From Nicotiana tabacum (taxonomy: Eukaryota; Streptophyta; Magnoliopsida; Solanales; Solanaceae), in assembly GCF_000715075.1 (NCBI RefSeq), contig NC_134096.1:40063804-40127803 (forward strand): a DNA stretch of 64,000 bases, in the 5' to 3' direction. The translations under genes and the position numbers were made by a program. Under the pieces are notes generated by a model, which worked only from the letters and a program-made list of their open reading frames with translations, ran no database searches and was not told where the DNA came from. Every line of letters starts with the position of its first letter. Position 1 is the stretch's first letter. Of this stretch, positions 1-11,838 are shown piece after piece.

Positions 1-771
1 GTGACGATAGTGTTGTTCATTGCTTATAGACAAAAGGATCTGCATGTTAAGTTCACTTGAGGATTGGACATGATATTATGAGGTATGTTAAGGTTAATCC
101 TTCCATATTTTGGTATGATCCAAGTAAATAAACGTAAATGTAATGTTATTCCATAAATGGTTCTACTCTTAGTAGTTAAGGATGTCTACGTTATTCATAC
201 ATGTAAAATGTAATTCAAAGCATGTCTAAATATGTTCATAAGTCTCTATTGAGGCATACAATAAAGATTTTAATGTTCATAATGTAATGTTATATGCATA
301 TTTATTTACCACCGAGCTATGGTCGGTTGGGCAGTTATACATTTACAACCGAGCTACGGCTGGTCGAACAGTCATGCATTTACCACCGAGCTACGATCGG
401 CTGGGCAGTTACACGACCACCGAGCTATTGCCAGTCGGGCAGTCATGTATTTACCATCGCGCTATGGCCGCTCAGGCAGATATCACTGATCAGTTGGGCA
501 GTCATGTTACGATATGGATAGTAGTCCTAAAGAGAGGCATTACATATATAAGTATCATTAGTATGCATATCATGGACCTCAGTGGCACTTCAGTGGTTCA
601 AGTTGATTCTTATATCTCTCTCATTAATGTTGGATTATTGTCATGTTTCTATTCTGTCTTACATACTTGGTACACTATTCGTACTAACGTCCTTTTTGAT
701 GTGAACACTGCATTCATGCCTGCAGGTGTAGGTAATCAGTTTGTTGAGCCCTCATAGTAGACGAGGTTAGC
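1..771 (+). mobile_element. LARD-1 5' LTR, first segment (enters from outside the window)
   Basis: This stretch matches 29866-30625 nearly end to end, in the same orientation. The latter lies in the 3' LTR of the same element. The match covers the opening block, a 38-bp minisatellite and the TACTYGGTACACTATT block near 672. The element's start is left of base 1. At 771 the LTR is interrupted by the solo LTR 772-3631. It resumes at 3637 and again at 14197. The reading frames of 75-156 codons here follow the minisatellite and look spurious. Confidence 0.8.
302..490 (+). repeat. 38-bp minisatellite in LARD-1 5' LTR
   Basis: About five degenerate copies of a roughly 38-bp unit with core ACCACCGAGCTACGGTCGG followed by GGGCAGTTATGCATTT. 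A matching block occurs at 30168-30358 in the 3' LTR, so the array predates this insertion. Copies differ by substitutions and small indels. Confidence 0.8.
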
Positions 772-1489
772 TGTAACGCCTAAAAACCGAGGAGCGCGAC
801 CGGCGCTCAACCGAGTGAACCCAACTGAGCAAGCCTGTTAGATTTATTCTACCCAAATTCATTCGTGAATAAAGAGGAGATGTACTCCGTTAATCAAATA
901 CTGAAGAGATTTCATTAACCGCTTCCATTTTATTCCCATTAACAACATCATTCAATATTTCCAAAATAGTACGAGTTTATAGATTTAATGAAAAATATGT
1001 TGCCAAATACCAACAGTTCTAATCCAATTGCCAACATCAAATACCACCCACAACCTGTCTACGGATCCTCTAAGAACAACTGAAGAGTAATATGGAAATG
1101 CCGGCAACAAGGCCCCAGCTATACTTCAACCACAAAGTACATGAGAAACAAAAGATACATGACCCCAAAATGAAGTGGGGCTCACCAAATCAGCTGAAAG
1201 GAGTGTACTGCTATCACTGATCAATGCCACCTATTGTAGAATCACTTGCATCCATTAAAGATGCAGCGCCCCCGGCAAAAGGGACGTTATTACTGTCGAA
1301 TAGCACTAGTATGTATAACTAGAAATCCTCTTTCAAAATAGAATGCCCATATGATCTATACGTGGAACACATAATATAATGTAATTGAAACAACCTGTAC
1401 AAACAAGGACAACAAAAGGGCCACCTATTGTATGCATTAATAATGTGTCTCATTAGACCGTTCTTAGTGTTCACATATCATATTATACA

Positions 1490-1850
1490 CTTATGCGTTT
1501 CATAGACCGTCCATAGTGTTTATTCATACCGTACATCTATACCTCTTATACACAATGCACCTATGCGTTTCATAGACCGTCCCCAAGATTTCATATCACG
1601 ATGGATTTCATAACACAATATACCTATGCGTTCATAGACCGTCCACAGGATTTCATAACACAATGTACCTATGAGTTTCATAGGCCGTCCATAGGATTTC
1701 ATAACACAATATACCTATGCATTTCATAGACCGTCCATAGGGTTTCATAAAACAATATACCTATGCGTTTCATAGACCGTCCATAGGGTTTCATAACACA
1801 ATATACCTATGTGTTTCATAGACCGTCCATAGGGTTTCATAACACATTGG
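1490..1850 (-). repeat. 46-bp tandem repeat in solo LTR Y
   Basis: Repeated units containing CATAGACCGTCCATAGG and TTTCATAACACAATATACC, spaced about 46 bp. The equivalent array in the related LTR lies inverted at about 7090-7370. The small minus-strand frame here simply translates the repeat. Confidence 0.75.
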
Positions 1851-3235
1851 AAACAAAAGTACAAATACGTACATCTCATAACCTTTCACACCACATATCA
1901 CCTAATCCGTACTTTCAACCACTTACAACATTATTATTTCATTGGCTCTCTTGGCCATACATATGATTCTTTATTCATGGCGTAATGACCGTATTTCATA
2001 TTCCACACTTTCATTTCTTCCCTTTCATAGATCATCATCATAATTATCAACAAGTAGAATATTCTGGAAATCACAACTTTAAATTCATTAGTAATGAAGG
2101 CTTTAAACACAATCGATTTCTTTCCAATAAATGGAGTAAAATGATTGGCAATCGAAGTACAAGTTAAAATCATACACAATTTCCACTCACGAATATGTAA
2201 GAACGCAAAACACATTGAAAATTACTAACAAAGCATAGCATTAGCTAAAACAGCCATATATGGGCATCACTTGAGTTCATAAACCTTTAGCCGATTATAT
2301 TGTTGAAGTCAATTTTGAAATAGTTGAGTCAAATCTCATTTCATAATCTTTCTCACATTATTTCATTTCATTGGCATCATTGGTCACAAGTATAACTTTC
2401 ACTATTGGCACGTTGGCCACACTTTATATTTCCAATTTACTGATTTCACTTCCAACCATCTTTATAAGTTATCAACAATAAAATATTCCAAATCAAGACT
2501 TTAGGTACACATATGAGCAATTAAGAGTCTTAAGAATATTGAGATTTTCTCGTACAATTTGGCATACTAGCTTTCATTTGAAATACGATTTAAGCCACCA
2601 CATTTTAATACGCAACCCATACTTTGAAACTCACAGAAACATTATGGAATTTAATTCCAAGAGAGAAAATTTAGCCAACATACCTCAATTGAGCTTTCCT
2701 TAAATTACTACAACGTTCCGGAAATTCTAGCAATCCCAATCTATTTTGAGACATAACAAAATTTAACAACAATTAGGAAGATATTCATGGTCTCAGCTCT
2801 TTTGAGCATTTTATCAAATAGTAGGTATGCACATTTAACCACAAGGTTCTTCTACAAGATTTCCTTCACTACACAACCCAATACTTACTTATTTAAGCTC
2901 AACAATCTTCCCACAAATATTTTTGGTACATGCATGTATAGATAATACTCTCATACCCAAGAATCATACTCCTAATCAACCATCTTCTACCCAAATTTGA
3001 AATTGAAAACTAGGGTATGGAATCTTACCTCTTAGATGAAGAACTTGTGGGTTTTTCCTTGTTAATCTTCCAAGATTTGAGCAAGACTTGATGAATAATT
3101 AGCCTAGGGTTTTCTCTCTCTCTAAAACACTCTCCCTTCTCTCTAAAACATCAGAATATTTGCTCAAAAATGACCCTTTGCGTGTATTTAACGAAGTAGG
3201 GTCGGGTTTTAAAAAAACCTAAAGATGAAGCTCCG

Positions 3236-3505
3236 GAATAGGTTATGCGGTCGCATATGCGACCGCATAATGGTTATGCGGACCACATATCGGTCGCATA
3301 ATTGGTGTCCAAAATGACCAAAAATTTGCCCGAGTCTGCGGTCACTATGCGGTCCGCATAACTGTTCTGCGGTCGCATAGTACACCGCATAACAGTTATG
3401 CGGTCGCATAGTCGACCGCATAATTGCTTCCAACTGACCCATTTAACTGCCTCACTCTGCGGCCATTATGCGGTCCGCAGAGTGATTCTGCGGTCGCATA
3501 ATGGA
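3236..3505. repeat. Palindromic ATGCGGTCGCAT motif array
   Basis: Many overlapping copies of TATGCGGTCGCATA-like sequence and its reverse complement, separated by short spacers, near the minus-strand start of solo LTR Y. The motif is nearly self-complementary, so hairpins are expected. Other LTRs in the window carry comparable arrays built on CGCACCTGCGG or GCAATTGCGA. Confidence 0.75.
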
Positions 3506-3636
3506 TCGTAGAAATGCACTTTTTCGCCAAAAAATTTCCTTTACTTTCCCGGCATCATGAAACATTATTTTCTTTGCAAATTTTACCTGGCTTTACACTT
3601 AAGTACTTCAATTTATTTCCGGGGTATTACATTAGC

Positions 3637-3706
3637 ATTCAACAAAGGATCGGTAAGACACCATTTCATTTGGAGTGCAGCCGAGTCTATAAGTTACCGT
3701 GTCAGA
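3637..3706 (+). mobile_element. LARD-1 5' LTR, second segment
   Basis: A 70-bp piece between two solo LTR insertions. It aligns with about 30641-30710 in the 3' LTR (shared GATCGGTAAGAC, GTGCAGCCGAGT and TATAAGTT). It shows that both neighbouring solo LTRs landed independently in one LARD-1 LTR. Confidence 0.8.
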
Positions 3707-6240
3707 GTTTTTGTAACAACCTGACTTGTCATTTTGAACATTTACGCTCCTTTCAACTATTTGAAGTCTTGAGTAGCTTCATATGATGTATTGACCAAGT
3801 TTGAGTTTTTTTTGTATTCGACCTCGGATCGGAGTTTTGATGATTTCATTAGGTTCGGATGGTGATTTTGTACTCGGGCGTATGCTCGAAATTTAATTTG
3901 GATATTTCTAGGATGCGTCGACGCTATTTCTTCAAGCATAAGTGGTATCATATTAAGAAAATGAGCTCCAAATTCAGTTTTGATTAAAGCATTAGATCCG
4001 TATGGAAATTACGGAGCCATAGAAAAAAAACATCAAATTCGGACATCGTATGAGAGAGTTATGCCCATTTTCGGGCGAAATAGAAATGATTTCCCATTGC
4101 CACCGCCCAGGGTAATGTGGGGTGCTATCCTTGGAATTGGGAATGTTGAGGTTCTGGAACCAGCGCCACAGGCAGCGCCCTACGCCACCTGTGGCGCCCG
4201 AAATATTATATACTCATTTCGGGATTCATTTTCCCCCATTTCTCTTGGCCGAACTTTGGGGTTTTCCTCCATTCTCTCAAAACCTCCAACTCCCCCATCT
4301 TCCAGGTGAGTAATCCGTACTAATTTGGTGTTTCATTCCATCAATTCCACCCTAAAACTAACTCAATCCTCCATAAAATACATAGACTTTCAAGTAATTT
4401 CTTCAAGAACAGAAAGGAGGGTGTTGCAAGATTTCTTCCAAAAGGTAATCCTACACCCTTAGACTTACATGTATGGATATATTATGGGAATATGAGTATG
4501 AATTAAGTATTTGAACTTATATTATGGTGATTGGAAGCCATAAGTTCCTAATTTAAATACATAACCATTGTAGAGATTGAAAGGTGATTATTTGATGGAA
4601 TTTTGTTGGTTGGGTGTGGATGGATGGTCATGAATGTGATGTTGGACGTTATGAATTATTTAAGAATGATGGTGGGGTACATTTTTGGTAAATGGTAGTA
4701 ATTGGATGAACTAATTCTATGGTTAAGAGATGTAGAGATTCATGTCTACTAGGTGTTTGATAAAATGCCTAAATGGCCTAAACTATGGGATTTGTTACTA
4801 ATGTTGTCCCCATTGGATGTTGTTATTGTAGATTGAAGTTTCTTAGTGTAGTGGATCATTGTAGTATCATTAAGGGGCGAATTTCAGGTATGTTGGCTAA
4901 ACTTCTCTCTCAGAATCGAATTCCATAATGTTCCCGTAAGTTTCAAGTATGGTTGGCTAAAGTTCCTAATTCCTATGTTCCGAGCTATTCCTTATAAACT
5001 TGACTATTCCGAATGAGCGTTATGTCAAAAGATATATGTTCAAAGTATGGGTTGTGCATTAAAATGTTATGGCTTTGAGTCGCGCTCCAAATGAAAGCTA
5101 GTATGCCAAATTGTGTGAGAAAAATCGATATGCTTAGACTCTTAAATTTCTCATATGTGTACCTAATGTCTTGATTGGAAATGCCTTGTTGTTGATAATA
5201 TATAAAGATACTCGAAAGTGAAAGAAGTGAGTTGGTGATATAAAGTGTGGCCACCGTGCCAAGAATGAAAGATATACTTGTGGCCAATAGTGCCAATGAA
5301 ATGAAATGATGTGTGAAATATTATAAAATGAGCCTTGATTCAACTGTTACAAATCGACTCAAAATTGAATTGTCCAAAAGCTTATGTACTCAAGTCATGT
5401 CCAAATGTGCTTGTTCTAACGTATGCTATGCTTGATAGGTATTTCCAATATGTTTTTAGTTCTTACATATTCATGAGTTGAGATTGTGTATTGCCCTTTT
5501 TGGGGAAAGGTATTTCAAGAATATTCTATATGATGGTGTTTGTGATGATAATACTTGAATGTAAAGAAATAAAAGTGTTGAATATGATATACGTCCACAA
5601 TGCCATGAATGAAGAATAATATGTATGGCCAAGGGAGTCAATGAAATAATGATGTTGTAAGTAGTTGAAAGTAACTGTGAAGTGATATATAGTGGGTAAG
5701 GTTATGAGATGAACGTATTTGTACTTATGTTTCCAATGTGTTATAAGCTCCTACGCCCTCATGAGCAGAGGCTATGGTGTTCCTAAATATTTTAAATGTT
5801 CTTGATATCCTATGATCACCCATGGCAAGTACAAGTAAGTGATGGTATGAATATGAAATGTAGTCGTTTGCCAAAAAGAGAATTATGAGGTGTTGTATGT
5901 CCCAATGGTTTCAACTATAGTTGTATGCTTTTGAAATAATGATTGTAAATGACTTCGGTTGTTAAGTCCTCAAGATTCATGAACCTAGTTAATGACCTCA
6001 AGATGTCAAGGGAGTGAATAACGAGATGGAGGGGGGATGTCCTATGCTAAATGATGATGAACCTTAAGAAAAGAAATTGGGCTCATGTGCCATTGAAATC
6101 GACTTATTGATTTACCATGCATGTGCTAATATAATGAGTTGTGTTTCTCTATGATGAGAATGAACATGAAGTATTCCAATGATATAGGAAATTACGACCT
6201 TAAATGTAATGACAAACTATGTCGCTTTGAGTTATATATG

Positions 6241-6945
6241 AGATTGTGGTATTGTGATACACCTCCACCCGCATATATTAGGGTGAGGCAGCAGGGCCGC
6301 TTTGTGTAGAGATTATGGTATTGTGATACACCTCCACCCGCATATATTGGGGTGAGGCGGCATGGCCATTTTGTGTAGAGATTGTGGTATTGTGATACAC
6401 CTCCACCCGCATATATTGGGGAGAGGCGGCAGGACCGCTTTGTGTAGAGATTGTGGTATTGTGATACACCTCCGCCTGCATATATTGGGGTTGAGGCGGC
6501 AAGTCCTCTTTGTGTAGGGATTGTGGTATTTTCGTATACCTCCACTCGCATATATTGGGGTAAGGCGGCAGGGCCGCTTTGTGTAGAGATTGTGGTATTG
6601 TGATACACCTCTACCCGCATATATTGGGGTGAGGAGGCAGGGCCGCTTTGTGTAAAGATTGTGGTATTGTGATACACCTCCACCCGCATATATTGGGGTG
6701 AGGCGGTAGGGTCGCTTTGTGTAGAGATGATGGTATTGTGATACACCTCCATCTTGATATATTGGGGTGAGGCGGCAGTGCCGCTTTGTGTAGCGATTGT
6801 GGTATTATGGTATTATGATATACTTCCACCCGCATATATTAGGATGAGCCGGCAGGGGCGCTTTGTGTAGAGATTGCGGTATCATGATACACCTCCACCC
6901 GTATATGTTGGGGTGAGGCGGCATGACCGCTTTGTGTGAAGGTGG
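6241..6945. repeat. 69-bp tandem repeat, about 10 copies
   Basis: Ten imperfect units of about 69 bp, each with ACACCTCCACCCGCATATAT, GGGTGAGGCGG and CGCTTTGTGTAGAGATTG. Because 69 is a multiple of three, long minus-strand frames (for example 186 codons at 6192-6752) arise automatically and read as a repeating 23-residue peptide. The solo LTR at 772-3631 has no such array, so it expanded in this copy or subfamily only. Confidence 0.9.
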
Positions 6946-7084
6946 ATATAGAGGATCCTTGACTTAATATCTATAAATTTTAATGGAAGCTCTTAATAGA
7001 TTTGCTTGACGTTAATGGTATCTAAGACCTTTTACTGTTACCATGATTCATCATATTCATGTTTTATTTCCAAGCCCTTGAATA

Positions 7085-7370
7085 TGTGTATTTGTATTGT
7101 GTAAGTGAAGACTGTGAATGGTCTATGAAATGCGCAGGTGTATTATGTAAGTAAATACTGTGAACGGTCTATGAAACACACATATGTATTGTGTAAGTAA
7201 ACACTGTGAACGGTCTATGAAACACACATGTGTATTGTATAGGTGATACTATGAACGGTCTATGAAACACACATATGTATTGTATATGTGATACTATGAA
7301 TGGTCTATGAGACGCATAGGTGTATAATATGATATGTGAACACTAAGGACGGTCTATGAAGTGTATATGT
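7085..7370 (+). repeat. 46-47-bp tandem repeat (GAACGGTCTATGAA)
   Basis: About six units containing CACTGTGAACGGTCTATGAA and ACACATATGTATTGT. This is the same repeat family as 1490-1850, in the opposite orientation. Confidence 0.75.
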
Positions 7371-7663
7371 ATAAAATAAGGGAGGAAGGTGCCACTTTCA
7401 TTGGCCTTGTTTGTACATGTTGTTACAATTACATTATATTATGTATTCCACGTATAGTTCATATGGCTCAGTTGATCCTAAAAGAAGTTTAGAATGATGC
7501 AAGTATAATAAGACTTGAAATGTGATTCTATGGGATGTTTCGTAGTTTCTTGATGTACTCTATTTACCTCTTATTTAAGTTACCGTATTTTCATATGTTG
7601 TTTTGACTGCCTTACATATGAGTACTATTCCACATGTACTCACATCCCTTTTGCCGGGGGCGC

Positions 7664-9577
7664 TGTCACGACCCAAACTGATGGGCCATGATGAGTGCCC
7701 GAGTCCTACCTATCGAACATCCATAAGCATACGTCTAAGATATAAACATGAATTAAGGGTAGGTCATGAATAACATCTGCCATTAAACTGCTGAAGCACG
7801 TGAATAACATACGTGAGGAAAACATGTCCAAGAGACATATATACATATACATCCGGAATACGGTAGGGCGAGCCGACAAGGCTACTATAGACAACTATAT
7901 ATCCAAAATTGGAAGCCGACAAGGCCACATACTATCCAATTATACATGACTGTCTACATACCATTAATAGAGTGTACAACTGTATAAAGGATGGGACTGG
8001 GCCCCATCGTACCCATATCTACATAAAACAGTAGCATACCAAAACTAATAACAACTCCAAATCAAGTGGAGCACACCAACTCACAATGATCAAGTATCCT
8101 AAAAAGGGGGATCGTCAGCTTGTCAACCTGCACTTGCGGGCATGAAACGCAACGTCCCCAAGCAAAAGGGACGTCAGTACGAATAATGTACCGAGTATGT
8201 AAGGCATGAAAATCAGTCCATAAAAGACATAAATGAAACATGGAGTAAAGGAATCCACCTGTAAGTCTAAATAACTTTGTGAATCCTGAAATATTTATAA
8301 AGTCATGTATGTGCATATAAATGTTGTATCATGCATAGGTATATGTGTTCATAACATCATATAGACTCTGAGGGGATCCCGTCATATCATCTCGGCCTCT
8401 GTGGGTGAAATCATCACGTATACCAGCTGATCTTGTGGTGGTGCGTATATAACGTCGTAACCTTTTCCCATATCCCATATACATATAATATATGCATATA
8501 TAATGCCATATGGTCATGGATGAATGTACATGTATAAATGAATGAAATGCATAAGAAGTAAGTTTATAAGACTTCTCGGTATGTCATAAGATCAATATGC
8601 CTTCGGATAAATTTTATCAACTACATATTTTTCTGAGACTCATGAACAGAAGATATAATAATAAGTCACATTGGGAATAAAGAACATAGACACCCCTAGT
8701 ACCTCTATGAATAGAGTCATTTATGAAAGCTGTGCATTTGCTCGTTTCATTTGTATCGTATGAATCATGCCAAAAATAAAGAAGGGGTAGACTTAACATA
8801 CCTAAATCGATTCTCTTGACAATCCCTCGAACACACGCCAATTGCGACGAAACACGTAACGGCGAATCAGAGTAGGAAAAAATCAGTATGATATTCTTGA
8901 GAAAGATTGTACCATGTTCTCTTAGAATCGCAATTCTCACGTTGCTAAGTAGTCTTGTATGAATTTTGTAGCAAATCACGTTGCTAGCACATAATATAAT
9001 TTTTGCTGAAGCTTTCTTCATTACATTGTAGAGATACAAAGTGAATTAGAGAGGTCTTTAATATCTTTGGGTGTGGGCCCCACTTATGTGGTGACTTAGA
9101 CACAAAAACCTTCTAAATGTGGCACCTTTTACATGAATTAAGAGTCAGAATTTTGGCTTTGATCAAGACCTCAACTGCTGCTACGTTGGGAGGCTTACTA
9201 AACTTATCCAAAGATTATAATTAATTAGCTAATCTCCCATAAAAAATTATTAATTACCCAATTATCTACATAATTATGAATTATCTCAGATTACTTAAAA
9301 TACTAATTACTTTTAACACACTTTATACACCTTACTATCATGGTCATGTGGTACCTTGTATGACACTAGTCCATAAATACCGGGTATTATAACTCAGACC
9401 GTATTTTATCCCAAATTGACAACCTTCAACGAAATTCATTTTCTTTGATTCGTTTACCCTTTAACCTTCATGGCACTTACTTATCGCCTGCTATAAATGG
9501 CATAAATGCTTATAACCTAAAAAATAATCTCATTCCCGAATCTACGTCGATTAACTTACGACTAAACTTTAACGTAC
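7664..9577 (-). mobile_element. Element F 3' LTR (lacks its first bases)
   Basis: Closely matches 11839-13757. On the + strand it starts TGTCACGACCCAAACTG (the LTR 3' end). It should end in GCGAAATGTAACA as the other copy does, but the match stops at ACGTACG, about 9577, where pol sequence begins. Contains a block ACGTCAGTACGAATAATGTACCGAG common to this LTR superfamily. Confidence 0.85.
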
Positions 9578-10522
9578 GATAAAGCCTTTTTCAAGCAAGT
9601 CCCTTAGTTGTTCCTTCAACTCTCTCAGTTCCGCGGGTGCCATTCTATAGGGAGGAATAAATATTGGTTGAGTATCTGGTAATAGGTCAATAGCAAACTC
9701 AATTTCTCGCTCTGGCAGAAGACCCTGAAGCTCATCGGGAAAAACATCAGAAAACTTATTAACCACGGGGATAGATTGAATGGTTGGTGGCTCTACTTTC
9801 ACATCCTGAACCCGAACTAAGTAATAAATATAGCCCTTTCTGATCATCTTCCTTGCCTTGAGATAGAAAATAAATCTGCCTTTCGGCAATGCCGTAGTAC
9901 CTTTCCATTCCAAAACAGGCTCCCCTGGAAATTGAAATCGGACCGTCTTTGATCTACAATCAATGTTGGCATAACAAGAAGCCAACCAATCCATACCCAG
10001 TATAACATCAAATTCTACCATATCTAATTCAATTAGGTCTGCTACTGTAGATCGACTATGAATTACTAATGTACAATCTGTATATACCCACCTAGCTATT
10101 ACTAGATCCCCAACAGGTGTGGACACCTCAAAAAGTTTAACCAACTTAGGTTCTATTCCAAACTTACTAGCAACCAACAGAGTAATATATGATAAGGCAG
10201 AACCTGGGTCAATCAATGCATATACATCATATGAGGAGACGGATAATATACCTGTAACAACATCAGGTGACGACTCCTGATCATGTCGACCTGCTAATGC
10301 ATAAATGAAGTTCTGAGGACCGGTCGAGCTAGATGCTCCACCTCTACCTCTACCACGACCGATTGGTGCTTGTGAACCTTGCCTAGGGGGCGTACTGATG
10401 ATGACGAACCAACTACAGATCCCGCTGGCTGAACTATGCTTGTACCACCTCTCGTTGGACAATCTCTCATAACGTGGCCCGGATAACCACAAGTATAACA
10501 AACACCCAACCCCATACGACAC
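9569..10522 (-). pseudogene. Element F protease and N-terminal RT fragment
   Basis: A 317-codon open frame. The first 50 residues or so translate the zinc-knuckle region out of frame. Real pol sequence starts with the GRGRGRGG stretch near residue 73. The retropepsin motif ALIDPGSALSYIT follows at about residues 132-144, and VILGMDWLASCYANID at about 189-204. DPGS in place of DTG/DSG is common in plant Ty3/gypsy proteases. The linker to RT (FSDVFPDELQGLLP, RELKEQLRDLLEKGF) is present, then the frame runs into LTR sequence and stops. In an intact element this region would process Gag-Pol; here RT, RNase H and integrase are deleted. Confidence 0.9.
10294..10515 (-). pseudogene. Element F gag nucleocapsid (CCHC zinc knuckle)
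   Basis: This frame contains CYTCGYPGHVMRDC, a textbook CX2CX4HX4C zinc knuckle of Ty3/gypsy Gag, followed by a Ser-rich linker. It lies in a different frame from the protease. A frameshift near 10385 separates them, judging from where the RQGSQAP-type linker appears in the other frame. In a live element it would bind genomic RNA during packaging. Confidence 0.85.
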
Positions 10523-10830
10523 TACCCGACATGTTGCTTACCACATTGAGCACATTATGGCAAGGGCAGCCTCATCTGACTTGACTCACCCCTATACTGA
10601 GAACTTGAGGCCCTGGAATTCTGACTAGGCCCTGAATATGTAGAACGATCAAATCTCCTATCTGCAAGCTGAGGGGGTGCGCTAGCCGATGACTGGGTTA
10701 GATACCTCGGGTATTGTTGTCTCTAACTACCTCAAAACTCACCAGAAGGACCCGAAGATCTCGCTCTCTTAATCTAGCCCCTATCATGCTCACGATCGGC
10801 CCTCTACTTTTGCTTACGCTCCTCTACACC

Positions 10831-11406
10831 CTAAGCGTATGCCTGAATACGAGAAATATCCAGGCCTGGCTGAAGTGAGACCGACATACAGTAGTTAAGC
10901 AAGTGCGGCTCCAATCCCATCACGAACCGGTGAACCTTATCCTCCATCTTAGCTACAATAGTGAGAGCATACCTAGCCAAACAATCAAACTGAAGGTTGT
11001 ACTCTCGAACACTCATATTACCCTGAAGGGTCAAGAACCTATCAACTCTGGCTCGTCTAAGCTCTGGTGGCAGATAATGACGAAGAAAAGCCTCTGTAAA
11101 CTCATGCCATACCGCTAGAGGGGCATCCTCACCTCTGGATAAATCCCAAGACTCATACCAATTAACTGCAACATCCTGAAGTCTATAGGAAGCTAGCTCA
11201 ACTGACTCAGTCGTAGTGGCTTTCATTACCCTTAAAGTCCTCTGCATCCTATCGATAAATACGTGAGGGTCCTCATTTGGATCTGCTCCAGTGAATACCG
11301 GAGGGTCCAAATTAATGAAATCATGAACCCTCGCACTGATGGCCCTATCTGCATGACCAATACCTACTTCCTGATGCCGAGATTGTGCGGCTACTAATCG
11401 AGTCAA
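10831..11406 (-). pseudogene. Element F gag (capsid domain)
   Basis: A 191-codon frame with the plant retrotransposon Gag domain: PPVFTGADPNEDPHVFIDRM near residues 35-54, the AVNWYESW block near 77-84, FTEAFLRHYLPPE near 101-113, and LTLQGNMSVREYNLQFDCLA near 124-143. It ends at an in-frame TAG immediately after QAYA, and similar sequence continues beyond (VEERKQKQ), so this is a premature stop. In an intact element the protein would build the cytoplasmic virus-like particle. Confidence 0.9.
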
Positions 11407-11648
11407 TTGCTGAATAACATCTCTTATCTCCTGACCCGGTGCATCTGGCTGAGGAGCTGGTTGTACAGGGGCAGGCGCTGGAGCTAGTGCCCCTTGGAGC
11501 TCTTCTGGAGAGGGCGGTGTATATGAAGTCTGAGTGGAATCTCACTATGAGACTCTTCCCGAGCCCTGGTAACTCATGGCGCTCGACTGGTAGTCTCATT
11601 AGCCACGGACTTGCCCTTCTGGGCGGCTGTAGCCTTCTTAGGCATCAT
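11400..11648 (-). pseudogene. Element F gag N-terminus (frameshifted)
   Basis: The likely Gag start is at 11646-11648 or 11643-11645 and gives MMPKKATAAQKGKSVANETT. A stop follows about 24 codons in, and the downstream Gag domain at 10831-11406 lies in another frame, so at least one indel is present. A Lys-rich start of this type is usual for Ty3/gypsy Gag. The overlapping 84-codon frame at 11345-11599 shows no Gag motif and is taken as the wrong frame. Confidence 0.6.
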
Positions 11649-11820
11649 TGAAAGCATAATATATCGTTAGGAAAATGAATCCTTATATCGCACGATCTAA
11701 GATAATAAAGGAGGATAACATCCTATATGTCCTGTAGCCTCATGTCTATAAGTGTGGTGCACAACACACTCATAAAAAAAACTCTACTAGACACGGTCTA
11801 TAGACAACCTTAGGATAGAA
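11649..11820 (-). other. Element F untranslated leader between PBS and gag
   Basis: About 170 bp of non-coding leader. Its segments TGTCTAGTAGAGT and ATGAGTGTGTTGTGCACC closely match the same position in element E (about 45530-45621) and, more weakly, in LARD-1 (14570-14650). This is where dimerisation and packaging signals would be expected. Confidence 0.65.
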
Positions 11821-11834
11821 CTGCTCTGATACCA
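11821..11834 (-). other. Element F primer-binding site (tRNA-Met type)
   Basis: Minus strand reads TGGTATCAGAGCAG, 4 bp downstream of the 5' LTR end. It is complementary to the 3' end of plant initiator tRNA-Met, the usual primer for this group. Confidence 0.9.
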
Positions 11835-11838
11835 CTTT

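Larger units (their letters stand above)
772..3631 (-). mobile_element. Solo LTR (family Y), TSD TTAGC
   Basis: A 2860-bp solo LTR. On the minus strand it begins TGTAATACCCCGG and ends GGCGTTACA. It is flanked by a perfect 5-bp duplication TTAGC at 767-771 and 3632-3636. The empty site is visible in the other LARD-1 LTR near 30627-30645, where flanking sequence is continuous. There is no internal region, so it probably arose by LTR-LTR recombination. Its 3' part is an inverted copy of sequence in the solo LTR 3712-14191. Confidence 0.85.

Noticed and set aside
6192..6752. 186-codon minus-strand frame with repeating MRVEVYHNT-type peptide
   Set aside because: Exactly follows the 69-bp tandem repeat; all three frames are open for the same reason. 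No gene context.
6241..6945. Regular direct repeats resembling a CRISPR array
   Set aside because: The units are contiguous 69-bp tandems without unique spacers, in a plant LTR.
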